A stretch of 12,056 bases of DNA from Paracoccaceae bacterium. Its GTDB lineage: Bacteria > Pseudomonadota > Alphaproteobacteria > Rhodobacterales > Rhodobacteraceae. This document shows positions 6,291 to 12,056 of the stretch, piece by piece (position 1 is the first letter of the stretch; each line of letters begins with the position of its first letter). Where the stretch lies: NCBI GenBank assembly GCA_021648225.1, contig JAKITE010000088.1, forward strand, positions 1 through 12,056, read 5' to 3'. The notes beneath the pieces are model-generated. The model did not search any database. It was not told the origin of the DNA and saw only the letters and a program-made list of their open reading frames with translations. The translations under genes were made by a program, and so were the position numbers.

Positions 6291-8198
6291 TTACCCATTG
6301 TCATGAAAATATCCATAGATGCTTTCGGCCAAGGCATCAGAAATGCCGTCTACCATTTTCAAATCAGCAAGCCCAGCCCGGGATGCCGCCTTGGCAGAGC
6401 CAAAATGCTGCAACAAGGCGCGTTTGCGGGTTGCGCCCACGCCGGGCACGCCATCCAGCGGCGTTGCGCCAATTGCTTTGGCACGTTTGGCGCGGTGGGT
6501 GCCAATGGCAAAACGGTGGGCCTCGTCGCGCATGCGTTGCACAAAATACAATACCGGATCACGGTGCGGCAGGGAAAACGGGCGTTTGCCTTGCTGGTGG
6601 AATTCTTCTTTGCCCGCGTCGCGGTCCACGCCTTTGGCAACGCCAACCACGGCCATATCGGTAATACCAGCCGATTTTAACACCTCCAAAACCGCCGAAA
6701 GCTGCCCCGCGCCGCCATCAATCAGCAACAGGTCCGGCCAAGTGCCGTTGGTGCGATCAGGGTCTTCTTTTACCAGCCGCGAGAACCGCCGCGTCAGCAC
6801 TTCTTTCATCATGCCAAAATCATCGCCGGGGGTAATGCCATCGCCTTTGATATTGAATTTACGATAAGCAGATTTGATCCAGCCTTCCGGCCCTGCCACC
6901 ACCATGCCGCCCACCGCATTTGTGCCGCTGATATGGGAATTATCGTAAATTTCGATCCGCTGCGGCGAGGATTTCAGGCCAAAGGCCCGCGCCACGCCTT
7001 CCAGCAGTTTTGCCTGACTGGCAGTTTCGGATATTTTGCGTGCCAAGGCTTCTCGGGCATTTCGAAGCGCGCTGGAAACCAGTTGTTTTTTCTCGCCCCG
7101 TTCGGGCACCAGCAAGGATACCTTGTTGCCACGCTGGGCGGTCAGGGCTTTTTCCAGCAGATCAAGATTTTCAACCTGCTCGGACAACAATATCAGCTTA
7201 GGCGGCATTTTATTGCTGTAAAACTGCACCAGAAAGGCCTCAAGAATTTCAGCCGTATCCGCTGAACCGCCGGTGCGTGGATAATAGGCGCGGTTGCCCC
7301 AGTTTTGATTCGAGCGGATGAAAAACACCTGCACACAGGCCTGCCCGCCGGTCTGGTGCAAGGCCACAATATCGGCTTCCTCCACACCTTGGGGGTTAAC
7401 GCCCTGCGAGGTCTGGACCTGCGCCATGGCGCTAATGCGATCCCGCAGGGCCGCCGCGCGCTCAAATTCCAGGGCTTCGCTGGCCGTGGTCATTTCCTCA
7501 ACCAGCTTAGCCTGAATGCGGGTGGATTTGCCGGAAAGAAACGCGGTGGCGTCATCAACCAGCGCCGCATAATCCGGCACGGAAATATGGCCGACACACG
7601 GCCCGCAGCAGCGTTTGATCTGGTATTGCAAACAGGCGCGTGTGCGGCTTTCAAACATTGAATCGGTGCAGTTTCGCAGCAAAAATACCCGCTGCAACTG
7701 TGCCAAGGTGCGACTAACCGCACCGCCCGAGGCAAAGGGACCATAATATGTGCCCTTGATGCGCCGCGCGCCGCGATGTTTTTTGATCTGCGGAAAATCA
7801 TGGTCGCCGGTAACCAGAATATTGGGAAAAGATTTGTCGTCGCGCAGCAGCACATTATAGCGCGGCTTTAGCTGTTTGATCAGGTTTTGCTCCAGCAGCA
7901 GCGCCTCGGTTTCGGTTTCAGTGGTTAGAAACATCATCGAGGCCGTGGCCGCGATCATCCGGCCAATACGGGCGGAATGGCCGGATGGGCGGGCATAGGA
8001 TGCCACGCGCTTAACCAATTGGCGGGCTTTGCCGACGTATAGAACCTCGCCTGATTCCGATAACATACGATAGACGCCGGGGCTGGCATCCAGCGATTTC
8101 AGGTATGATTTTATCACCAGATGGCCGGTGGCAGGCGCGGGGCCGTCAAAGGCTTGGCCTTCTTCCTCAAACCCCTGATTTTCGCTTTGTCCAGTCAT
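6291..8198 (-). CDS. uvrC: UvrABC excinuclease subunit C
   Basis: UvrC makes both incisions around a DNA lesion bound by UvrB in nucleotide excision repair. The 635 residues contain, in order: a GIY-YIG nuclease domain (GVY 41-43, YVG 54-56, likely metal-binding Glu103 in ALLLEQNLIK); a cysteine cluster C177-x11-C189-x7-C197-x3-C201, the spacing of the iron-sulfur-binding cysteines reported for E. coli UvrC; and a UvrB-binding UVR helix pair (about 228-260, EALEFERAAALRDRI). The RNase H-like second nuclease follows (IEIYDNSHISGT and LLLIDGGAGQL), then a C-terminal helix-hairpin-helix region (DGVPGVGATRKRALLQHFGS). The N-terminus extends about 35 residues beyond E. coli UvrC and is acidic and low in complexity, so a later start is possible; no strong ribosome-binding site marks the ATG. 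A 331-base gap lies upstream. Confidence 0.96.
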   Translation of the reverse strand: MTGQSENQGFEEEGQAFDGPAPATGHLVIKSYLKSLDASPGVYRMLSESGEVLYVGKARQLVKRVASYARPSGHSARIGRMIAATASMMFLTTETETEALLLEQNLIKQLKPRYNVLLRDDKSFPNILVTGDHDFPQIKKHRGARRIKGTYYGPFASGGAVSRTLAQLQRVFLLRNCTDSMFESRTRACLQYQIKRCCGPCVGHISVPDYAALVDDATAFLSGKSTRIQAKLVEEMTTASEALEFERAAALRDRISAMAQVQTSQGVNPQGVEEADIVALHQTGGQACVQVFFIRSNQNWGNRAYYPRTGGSADTAEILEAFLVQFYSNKMPPKLILLSEQVENLDLLEKALTAQRGNKVSLLVPERGEKKQLVSSALRNAREALARKISETASQAKLLEGVARAFGLKSSPQRIEIYDNSHISGTNAVGGMVVAGPEGWIKSAYRKFNIKGDGITPGDDFGMMKEVLTRRFSRLVKEDPDRTNGTWPDLLLIDGGAGQLSAVLEVLKSAGITDMAVVGVAKGVDRDAGKEEFHQQGKRPFSLPHRDPVLYFVQRMRDEAHRFAIGTHRAKRAKAIGATPLDGVPGVGATRKRALLQHFGSAKAASRAGLADLKMVDGISDALAESIYGYFHDNG

Positions 8199-8275
8199 TT
8201 ATCTAACATAAGTGATTCTTTGGGGTGCTGCACCCTCTCAAAACCGAAATCAAGAAAAAAGGAGTCCACGGTTCC

Positions 8276-8296
8276 TGTGGATAACTCTGTGGGTAA
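8276..8296 (-). promoter_or_regulatory. Tandem DnaA-box-like pair
   Basis: On the minus strand TTATCCACA (8276-8284) is an exact match to the DnaA-box consensus. TTACCCACA (8288-8296) differs from it by one base. Both point the same way, with centres 12 bases apart. They lie about 80 bases upstream of the uvrC ATG. They could serve DnaA-dependent control of the uvrC operon or belong to a replication-related site; chance cannot be excluded for the second box. Confidence 0.5.
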
Positions 8297-8383
8297 GCCG
8301 GCGGTATTGCGGGTCTCGCCTTGAATTCATTGGGTTTTAGCAAATTGGGCAAAATTTAGGCAGTTTTGTAAGCTGCTGAAATC

Positions 8384-8389
8384 ATTATA
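8384..8389 (-). promoter_or_regulatory. Possible -10 element for uvrC
   Basis: The minus strand reads TATAAT here, an exact sigma-70 -10 hexamer inside a 19-base pure A/T run (8384-8402). The best -35 at usual spacing is poor (TTACCT with 16 bases between, 3 of 6 matches). If used, it would give uvrC a leader of roughly 180 bases containing the DnaA-like boxes and the GC palindrome. Confidence 0.25.
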
Positions 8390-8456
8390 TAATTAATATT
8401 ATCTGAGGTAACGCTCTGATTTTGTTAAGGAAAGTTAACCGACCCGTGATCAAGCA

Positions 8457-8492
8457 GGCAAAAGTGGACAAGTTAGCTTTTGCCAAGCAAAA
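8457..8492 (-). repeat. Mutually exclusive hairpins downstream of the SDR gene
   Basis: GGCAAAAG (8457-8464) pairs with CTTTTGCC (8477-8484), an 8-bp stem with a 12-base loop. The second arm can instead pair as TTTTGC (8478-8483) with GCAAAA (8487-8492) around three bases. Both cannot form at once. They lie 38-73 bases after the SDR stop on the minus strand. No clear U-run follows, so this is at best an imperfect terminator or a 3'-end stabilising structure. Confidence 0.35.
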
Positions 8493-8529
8493 ACGCGTAA
8501 AACCTGCGCCTTGTTTTATTGGGCTTTAT

Positions 8530-9312
8530 CTATTCCACACCCTGAATATCGGGGGTTTTCCATGCCAGATGCTGCCCGCCATCCAGACAAATCAACTGGC
8601 CGGTCAGCCCGTTGGAATCAAGAATAAATTCCAATGTGCGGCAGATTTCATCAGGATCGGAGCCGCGCTGCAAAATCGTGGCATTACGTTGCGCTGCAAA
8701 ATGCGCCTCGCTTTGGCGTGCGCCGATCATGGTTGGCCCCGGCGCAATTCCGTTAACCCTTAAATGGGGCGCCAGCCCTTGTGCGGCGGTTTGGGTAAAG
8801 GCCCATAAACCAGCCTTGGCCAAGGAATAGGTCATGAATTCGGGCGTCAGCTTTCGCACCCGTTGATCCACCATGTTGATCACATTGGCCAGCGCGCGCG
8901 GCTCGTTATTTGCGTCTGTTTCGGCCTTGGGGGCCTGCGCGGCAAAAGCCTGTGTCAGAAAAAACGGTGCCCGCAGGTTGGACCCGATATGGCGATCCCA
9001 GCTTGTCTGGCTGGCGGTTTCAATGCGGTCATGTTCAAAAATGGAGGCATTATTGATCAAAACCGTCAACGGTTTTTCCAGCATATCGCGCGCACGGCCA
9101 ACCAGTGCTTCGGTGGCGGTGTTATCCAGCAAATCCGCCTGTATCGTGATGGCATTAACGCCAAAATCCCGCGCATCAGCGGCGGTTTGTTCGGCGGCAT
9201 CCGCGCTGCTGTCATAATGAATTGCAACATCCAGCCCGCGTTTCGCCAGCCGCAGGGCCATTGCCCGACCCAGCCGTTTTGCCCCTCCGGTGATTAGTGC
9301 CGCGCCTGCCAT
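8530..9312 (-). CDS. Short-chain dehydrogenase/reductase, pteridine-reductase-like
   Basis: A 260-residue SDR enzyme, presumably cytosolic and NADPH-dependent. The nucleotide-binding turn is TGGAKRLGR (8-16) instead of the classical TGxxxGxG, and NNAS is at 87-90. The catalytic residues are Tyr162 and Lys166 (YSLAK), but the usual catalytic Ser is replaced by Asp149 in NMVDQ, 13 residues before the Tyr. TGxAKRLG, NNAS and NMVD with Asp are hallmarks of pteridine reductase PTR1 (Asp181, Tyr194, Lys198 in Leishmania); bacterial FolM (dihydromonapterin/dihydrofolate reductase) is related. PGP follows at 191-193, and the end (GQLICLDGGQHLAW) is SDR-typical. Reduction of a dihydropterin is therefore the best guess, not proven. 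It starts 3 bases after the antiporter stop, so it is in that operon, and is followed by the 331-base gap before uvrC. Confidence 0.88.
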   Translation of the reverse strand: MAGAALITGGAKRLGRAMALRLAKRGLDVAIHYDSSADAAEQTAADARDFGVNAITIQADLLDNTATEALVGRARDMLEKPLTVLINNASIFEHDRIETASQTSWDRHIGSNLRAPFFLTQAFAAQAPKAETDANNEPRALANVINMVDQRVRKLTPEFMTYSLAKAGLWAFTQTAAQGLAPHLRVNGIAPGPTMIGARQSEAHFAAQRNATILQRGSDPDEICRTLEFILDSNGLTGQLICLDGGQHLAWKTPDIQGVE

Positions 9313-9315
9313 GGT

Positions 9316-10272
9316 TTACCTATGCAAAAGTTGAACAATATAAACCACATAAAGCGCCAGAAAGGCAATTCCCCATATGCGTGTAATCGACAGGCGGGTA
9401 AATACAAACAAACCGACCAAAGCCGAAGACCCTAACATTACCCAAAAATGGAAGGTCAGGAATTCGGTTGCAACAGGAATAGGGCCAAAGAAACTGGCTA
9501 CGCCCATTATTGCCAGCAGATTAAACATGTTGGAACCAATGACATTGCCCAGCGCCACCGCCGCCTGCCGGCGAATTGCAGCCATCACCGTTGTTGCCAG
9601 TTCCGGCAGCGACGTGCCAATGGCAACCAGGGTCAGGCCGATGACCTCTTCGCTAAGGCCAAACCGGTCGGCAATCACCACCGCGCCGTCGATCATCAGT
9701 TGCGCGCCAATTGGCAGGCCGATGATACCGGCAATAATATAAGCCGCCATTTTCCATGTGGCCATATGGGGGTCTGCGTCTTCGATGTCAGCCAAAACAT
9801 CCGCATCAATGCCGTTGCCGTTATTGCGGCTTCGCAAGGCGCAATACAGATTATCCCCCAGCATCACCGCCAATAATGCCAACAAAACCAGCCCGTGCCA
9901 GATATAAAACGGCCCCATAAAGGCAAGTGCCACGAAAATAACCGACACACCCATCATCATCAGATAAATCCGCCGCGTATCGGACCCGCCGGTATCCATA
10001 GCATAAATCAGCGCCGGAACCCCCAGAACCAGCAAGACATTAGCCGTGTTGGAGCCAACAACATTGCCCAGCGCAATGCCCGGCGCGCCTTTTAATGCCG
10101 ATTGAATGGCGATCAGCATTTCAGGGGCCGAGGTGCCAAAACCGACAATGGTAACGCTGACAATCAACGCCGGAACGCCCAGTTTCAGGCTAAGCGAAAC
10201 CGCGCCTTTAACCAGCGAATCCCCTGCCAGAACCAAAATTACAAGACCAACAGCAACAAGCACAAATTCCAT
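9316..10272 (-). CDS. Calcium/sodium antiporter (CaCA family, YrbG-like)
   Basis: An inner-membrane cation exchanger of the K+-dependent Na+/Ca2+ exchanger-related bacterial type. The 318 residues show the inverted duplication of the family. Each half carries one alpha-repeat: GFGTSAPE (44-51) with GNVVGSN (69-75), and IGTSLPE (218-224) with GNVIGSN (242-248). The acidic residues Glu51 and Glu224 sit where the ion-coordinating glutamates lie. About ten hydrophobic helices are visible. A short hydrophilic loop rich in Asp (about 146-172, DADVLADIEDADPH) separates the halves, where larger exchangers have a regulatory domain. It starts 3 bases after the upstream microprotein stop. The exchanged ion cannot be fixed from sequence; YrbG itself is the close model. 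Confidence 0.93.
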   Translation of the reverse strand: MEFVLVAVGLVILVLAGDSLVKGAVSLSLKLGVPALIVSVTIVGFGTSAPEMLIAIQSALKGAPGIALGNVVGSNTANVLLVLGVPALIYAMDTGGSDTRRIYLMMMGVSVIFVALAFMGPFYIWHGLVLLALLAVMLGDNLYCALRSRNNGNGIDADVLADIEDADPHMATWKMAAYIIAGIIGLPIGAQLMIDGAVVIADRFGLSEEVIGLTLVAIGTSLPELATTVMAAIRRQAAVALGNVIGSNMFNLLAIMGVASFFGPIPVATEFLTFHFWVMLGSSALVGLFVFTRLSITRIWGIAFLALYVVYIVQLLHR

Positions 10273-10275
10273 AAA

Positions 10276-10443
10276 TCAGGTACCGTTTTTCTGGCAAGCA
10301 CAAGGGGATTTACCAATCAGATACGCCCCGCATTTTTTGCATTTTTTTGCATTTTTACGGCTGATTTTCGGCAAAGTAAATTTTCCGAACATACCAAGCA
10401 CCATCATGAAAATAATAAATATTACCGCAATCTTGGCCAGCAT
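10276..10443 (-). CDS. 55-residue membrane microprotein with a zinc-ribbon-like tail
   Basis: A short open frame between the S49 peptidase and the antiporter. It starts MLAKIAVIFIIFMMVLGMFG, one transmembrane helix (about residues 4-20). A Lys/Arg-rich linker and four cysteines follow, arranged CKKC (35-38) followed by Gly-Ala, then CAC (48-50), ending QKNGT. CxxCG...CxC suggests a small metal-binding ribbon on the positively charged, probably cytoplasmic side. The ATG follows the peptidase TAA with no base between, and the antiporter ATG is 3 bases after its own stop. It therefore fills the gap exactly and is likely translated by coupling. No known family is recognised. The perfect fit into the operon and coherent protein features make it likely real; the role is unknown, possibly an accessory to the peptidase or antiporter. 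Confidence 0.7.
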   Translation of the reverse strand: MLAKIAVIFIIFMMVLGMFGKFTLPKISRKNAKKCKKCGAYLIGKSPCACQKNGT

Positions 10444-11223
10444 TTACAGACCAAACCGCGCCCATAGGGCACGGTCCTCTAGCTGGGTAAGCACCGATCC
10501 GGTGATTTTGCTCATGAAGGATTTTTTTGCGCCAAAGCTGCGGAATTTTACCTTGTCGCCAAAAAGCGCTTTCATTTTCGGCACCAGATGGGCGACCCCG
10601 TCAGTCAGGCCGTTATCAACCGATTTCTGGCCGATCCAGACCTCGCCGGTAAACAGGTTTTCACCCTTTAGTTTTTCGCCGCGCCGCATCACCACCTGTG
10701 CGATAAAATTATCATGGATCTGTTTTTGCAAATCTTTCAGCCGCACAATGTCTTCGGCCCGTTCGGGGCGAAACGGGTCCAGCATGGATTTATCGATGCC
10801 TGCGGTATGCACCCGCCGCTCAACCCCTTGTTTTTGCATAAATTCATGAAACCCGAACGAGGCTGAAATCACCCCGATAGACCCCATGATCGAATTATCA
10901 TCCACATAGATTTCATCCGCAGCAGTGGCCAGCCAATAGCCCCCCGATGCGGCGACATCTTCGCAAAATGCATAAACCGGAATGGATTTTTCATCAGCCA
11001 GACGGCGAATGCGCGCAGTAATCAAGGCCGATTGCGCCGGAGAGCCACCCGGGCAATTGATTGCCAAAGCCACGGCCTTGGGCTTGCCTTTGGTAAAAGC
11101 CTTTTCGATCAAATCAGCAAGGCCGGCGTCATTCATTGCCGAACGCCCGCCGCCGATTGCGCCCGAAAGCCGAAGCACCGAAACACTGGCACCCGGGGAA
11201 AATAGTTTAAGCGGATTTTTCAT
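10444..11223 (-). CDS. S49 family peptidase (SppA/SohB type)
   Basis: A serine protease of the signal-peptide-peptidase A family, short 36K-type form, 259 residues from the ATG at 11223. The catalytic Ser93 lies in EDVAASGGYWLA and the general-base Lys145 in GIDKSMLDPFRP. The 52-residue distance equals that of B. subtilis SppA (Ser147, Lys199), so the Ser-Lys dyad is complete. Upstream are the strand LAINCPGGSP (54-62) and, after the Ser, DNSIMGSIGVI (109-119). No signal peptide follows the ATG start, so the protein may be cytosolic or peripheral. The frame stays open upstream to a TTG at 11274 that would add MAKVGLVLAALSSYIIR, a short hydrophobic lead; I prefer the ATG because most relatives lack it, but neither start has a good ribosome-binding site. 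The next gene abuts its stop. Its substrates are unknown. Confidence 0.9.
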   Translation of the reverse strand: MKNPLKLFSPGASVSVLRLSGAIGGGRSAMNDAGLADLIEKAFTKGKPKAVALAINCPGGSPAQSALITARIRRLADEKSIPVYAFCEDVAASGGYWLATAADEIYVDDNSIMGSIGVISASFGFHEFMQKQGVERRVHTAGIDKSMLDPFRPERAEDIVRLKDLQKQIHDNFIAQVVMRRGEKLKGENLFTGEVWIGQKSVDNGLTDGVAHLVPKMKALFGDKVKFRSFGAKKSFMSKITGSVLTQLEDRALWARFGL

Positions 11224-11274
11224 TCGTATGATGTAAGACGACAAAGCCGCCAGAACAAGCCCAACCTTGGCCAA

Positions 11275-12056
11275 CTATCCGAAAATAAAGTCATCCTGGG
11301 ACCATTCGGAAACATTAATCGGCTGGCCGTCATAAGATCTGATCGACAAAATCTCTTCTCCGATACGAATAACCGCACCATCGGGGCGGGCTCTGATATC
11401 CAGATCCCGAAAGCTGTAAAGCCTGCCGTAATCAGAAAAATCCAGCCGATCGACACCGATCTCAAAATCGGTAATCCAGTCGCGGAGCCCATCGGCAATG
11501 AATTCGAACACATCCGCACCGGTGCCGCCGGTTAAAATATCACGGCCACGCCCGTCAATCAGGCGATCATCGCCCGCGCCCCCGTCCAGAATATCATTCA
11601 TGCCATGGCCAAAAATCGTGTCATCACCCGATGTGCCGGTAATGGTATCCTGAATCGGACCGCCGCGAAAAGTCGCGCCAAAATCAAGGTTCAGCAAAAA
11701 CTGGGTAAAGCCGCTTTCGGTTGGCGAGCTGACAAAAACATAATATTCGCCATTGATCTCTGTGACTTCGATATCCGAAATATTGTCAAGCGTGGTATCA
11801 AATCCATCGGCAACAACTTCCAGAAATTTCAACCGGCCACGGTAATCGACCTCGAACAGGGTTATTCCGTCATCCGACCCTGCCGCCAGTAAAAATTGCC
11901 GCCCGTCTTTTTCAAACGGTTCCAGCACCGAAACCCGTGAAAACCGGGTTTCGGAAACATCTATCATCGAATCAACCAGATTTAGCTGGCCACCAACCGA
12001 CACCCGAAACACCAGCAAAGTATCGGTTTCAGCCGAGGCCATCAGCACAAATGCCC
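11275..12056 (-). CDS. RTX-type calcium-binding secreted protein, C-terminal part
   Basis: The 5' end is outside the window; the frame is open to the edge (codons from 12054), and the stop is TAG at 11275-11277. The first visible ~125 residues have repeated strand patterns (TLLVFRVSVGGQLNLVD; GITLFEVDYRGRLKFLEVV) that look like beta-propeller blades. Five consecutive nonapeptides of the GGxGxDxUx type follow: GTSGDDTIF, GHGMNDILD, GGAGDDRLI, DGRGRDILT, GGTGADVFE. These form a calcium-binding parallel beta-roll. The end (DWITDFEIGVDRLDFSDYG ... WSQDDFIFG) resembles the serralysin-type C-terminus with an acidic, aromatic extreme end, the usual uncleaved type I secretion signal. It is thus probably exported by an ABC/MFP/TolC system not in this window. 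Catalytic domains, if any, would be in the missing part. It ends 51 bases before the peptidase ATG without a visible terminator. Confidence 0.88.
   Translation of the reverse strand, partial: AFVLMASAETDTLLVFRVSVGGQLNLVDSMIDVSETRFSRVSVLEPFEKDGRQFLLAAGSDDGITLFEVDYRGRLKFLEVVADGFDTTLDNISDIEVTEINGEYYVFVSSPTESGFTQFLLNLDFGATFRGGPIQDTITGTSGDDTIFGHGMNDILDGGAGDDRLIDGRGRDILTGGTGADVFEFIADGLRDWITDFEIGVDRLDFSDYGRLYSFRDLDIRARPDGAVIRIGEEILSIRSYDGQPINVSEWSQDDFIFG

Larger units (their letters stand above)
8199..8529 (-). promoter_or_regulatory. Intergenic region upstream of uvrC
   Basis: This is the only stretch above 300 bases without a gene. No convincing open reading frame is seen on either strand. From the SDR side towards uvrC it holds overlapping hairpins (8457-8492), a pure A/T run (8384-8402) with an exact minus-strand TATAAT, a DnaA-box-like pair (8276-8296) and a perfect GC-rich palindrome GGGTGCTGCACCC (8223-8235). 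It probably carries the uvrC-pgsA-moaDE promoter and the end of the upstream operon. A small RNA cannot be excluded. Confidence 0.6.

Noticed and set aside
8271..8285. GTTC-N7-TAAC resembling an alphaproteobacterial SOS box upstream of uvrC
   Set aside because: The second half should be GTTC; only one half matches, and the bases are better explained by the DnaA-like box.
8432..8446. TTAA-N6-TTAA resembling a CtrA site
   Set aside because: The CtrA consensus needs seven bases between the TTAA halves; here there are six, so it was not called.
8422..8763. Open frame of 113 codons on the plus strand
   Set aside because: Most of it is antisense to the well-supported SDR gene, it has no recognisable domain, and its start lies in the gap; treated as a chance frame.
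10106..10849. Long plus-strand open frame (247 codons)
   Set aside because: It runs antisense across the antiporter, the microprotein and the S49 peptidase, all better supported; composition typical of an antisense shadow.

Overview
The window looks like chromosomal DNA of an alphaproteobacterium, most likely Rhodobacterales (Roseobacter-like). Protein features (PNPase tail, UbiA, UvrC, PgsA, MoaD/MoaE, an RTX protein with a serralysin-type C-terminus) and moderately high GC with tightly abutting genes point that way. The assignment comes from recognising families, not from any database search.

Plus strand, 1-4858. The window opens in the last third of the S1 domain of pnp, closed by a strong intrinsic terminator (353-383). 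Next comes a roughly 140-base non-coding stretch dense in repeats: a near-perfect 31-bp hairpin (392-465) and five copies of a nonamer related to GTGAATCAT, four of them arranged as two inverted pairs of identical geometry. This leads into an A/T-rich gene for a Fic-family AMP-transferase (521-1669) with a complete catalytic motif, an N-terminal inhibitory motif and a C-terminal winged-helix-like region. Its stop overlaps the start codon of ubiA (TAATG), so a probably acquired gene is joined to a core ubiquinone-biosynthesis gene. ubiA is followed by a 618-aa membrane-anchored OmpA-family protein with internally repeated modules, and by a small overlapping membrane/coiled-coil protein.

Minus strand, 12056-4899, converging on the first group. 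In order of transcription: an RTX calcium-binding protein (5' end outside the window), an S49 peptidase, a 55-residue membrane/zinc-ribbon microprotein, a calcium/sodium antiporter and an SDR reductase with pteridine-reductase hallmarks. From the peptidase to the SDR the genes abut or lie 3 bases apart, so they are probably one operon. A 331-base gap (8199-8529) holds a tandem DnaA-box-like pair, a 19-base pure A/T stretch containing an exact TATAAT, and hairpins. After it come uvrC, pgsA, moaD and moaE, again tightly spaced: nucleotide excision repair, phosphatidylglycerol synthesis and molybdopterin synthase.

Most of the window is ordinary core genome. The parts that deserve a second look are the fic islet with its repeat-rich control region and fusion to ubiA, the DnaA-box-bearing gap upstream of uvrC, and the microprotein between the S49 peptidase and the antiporter.
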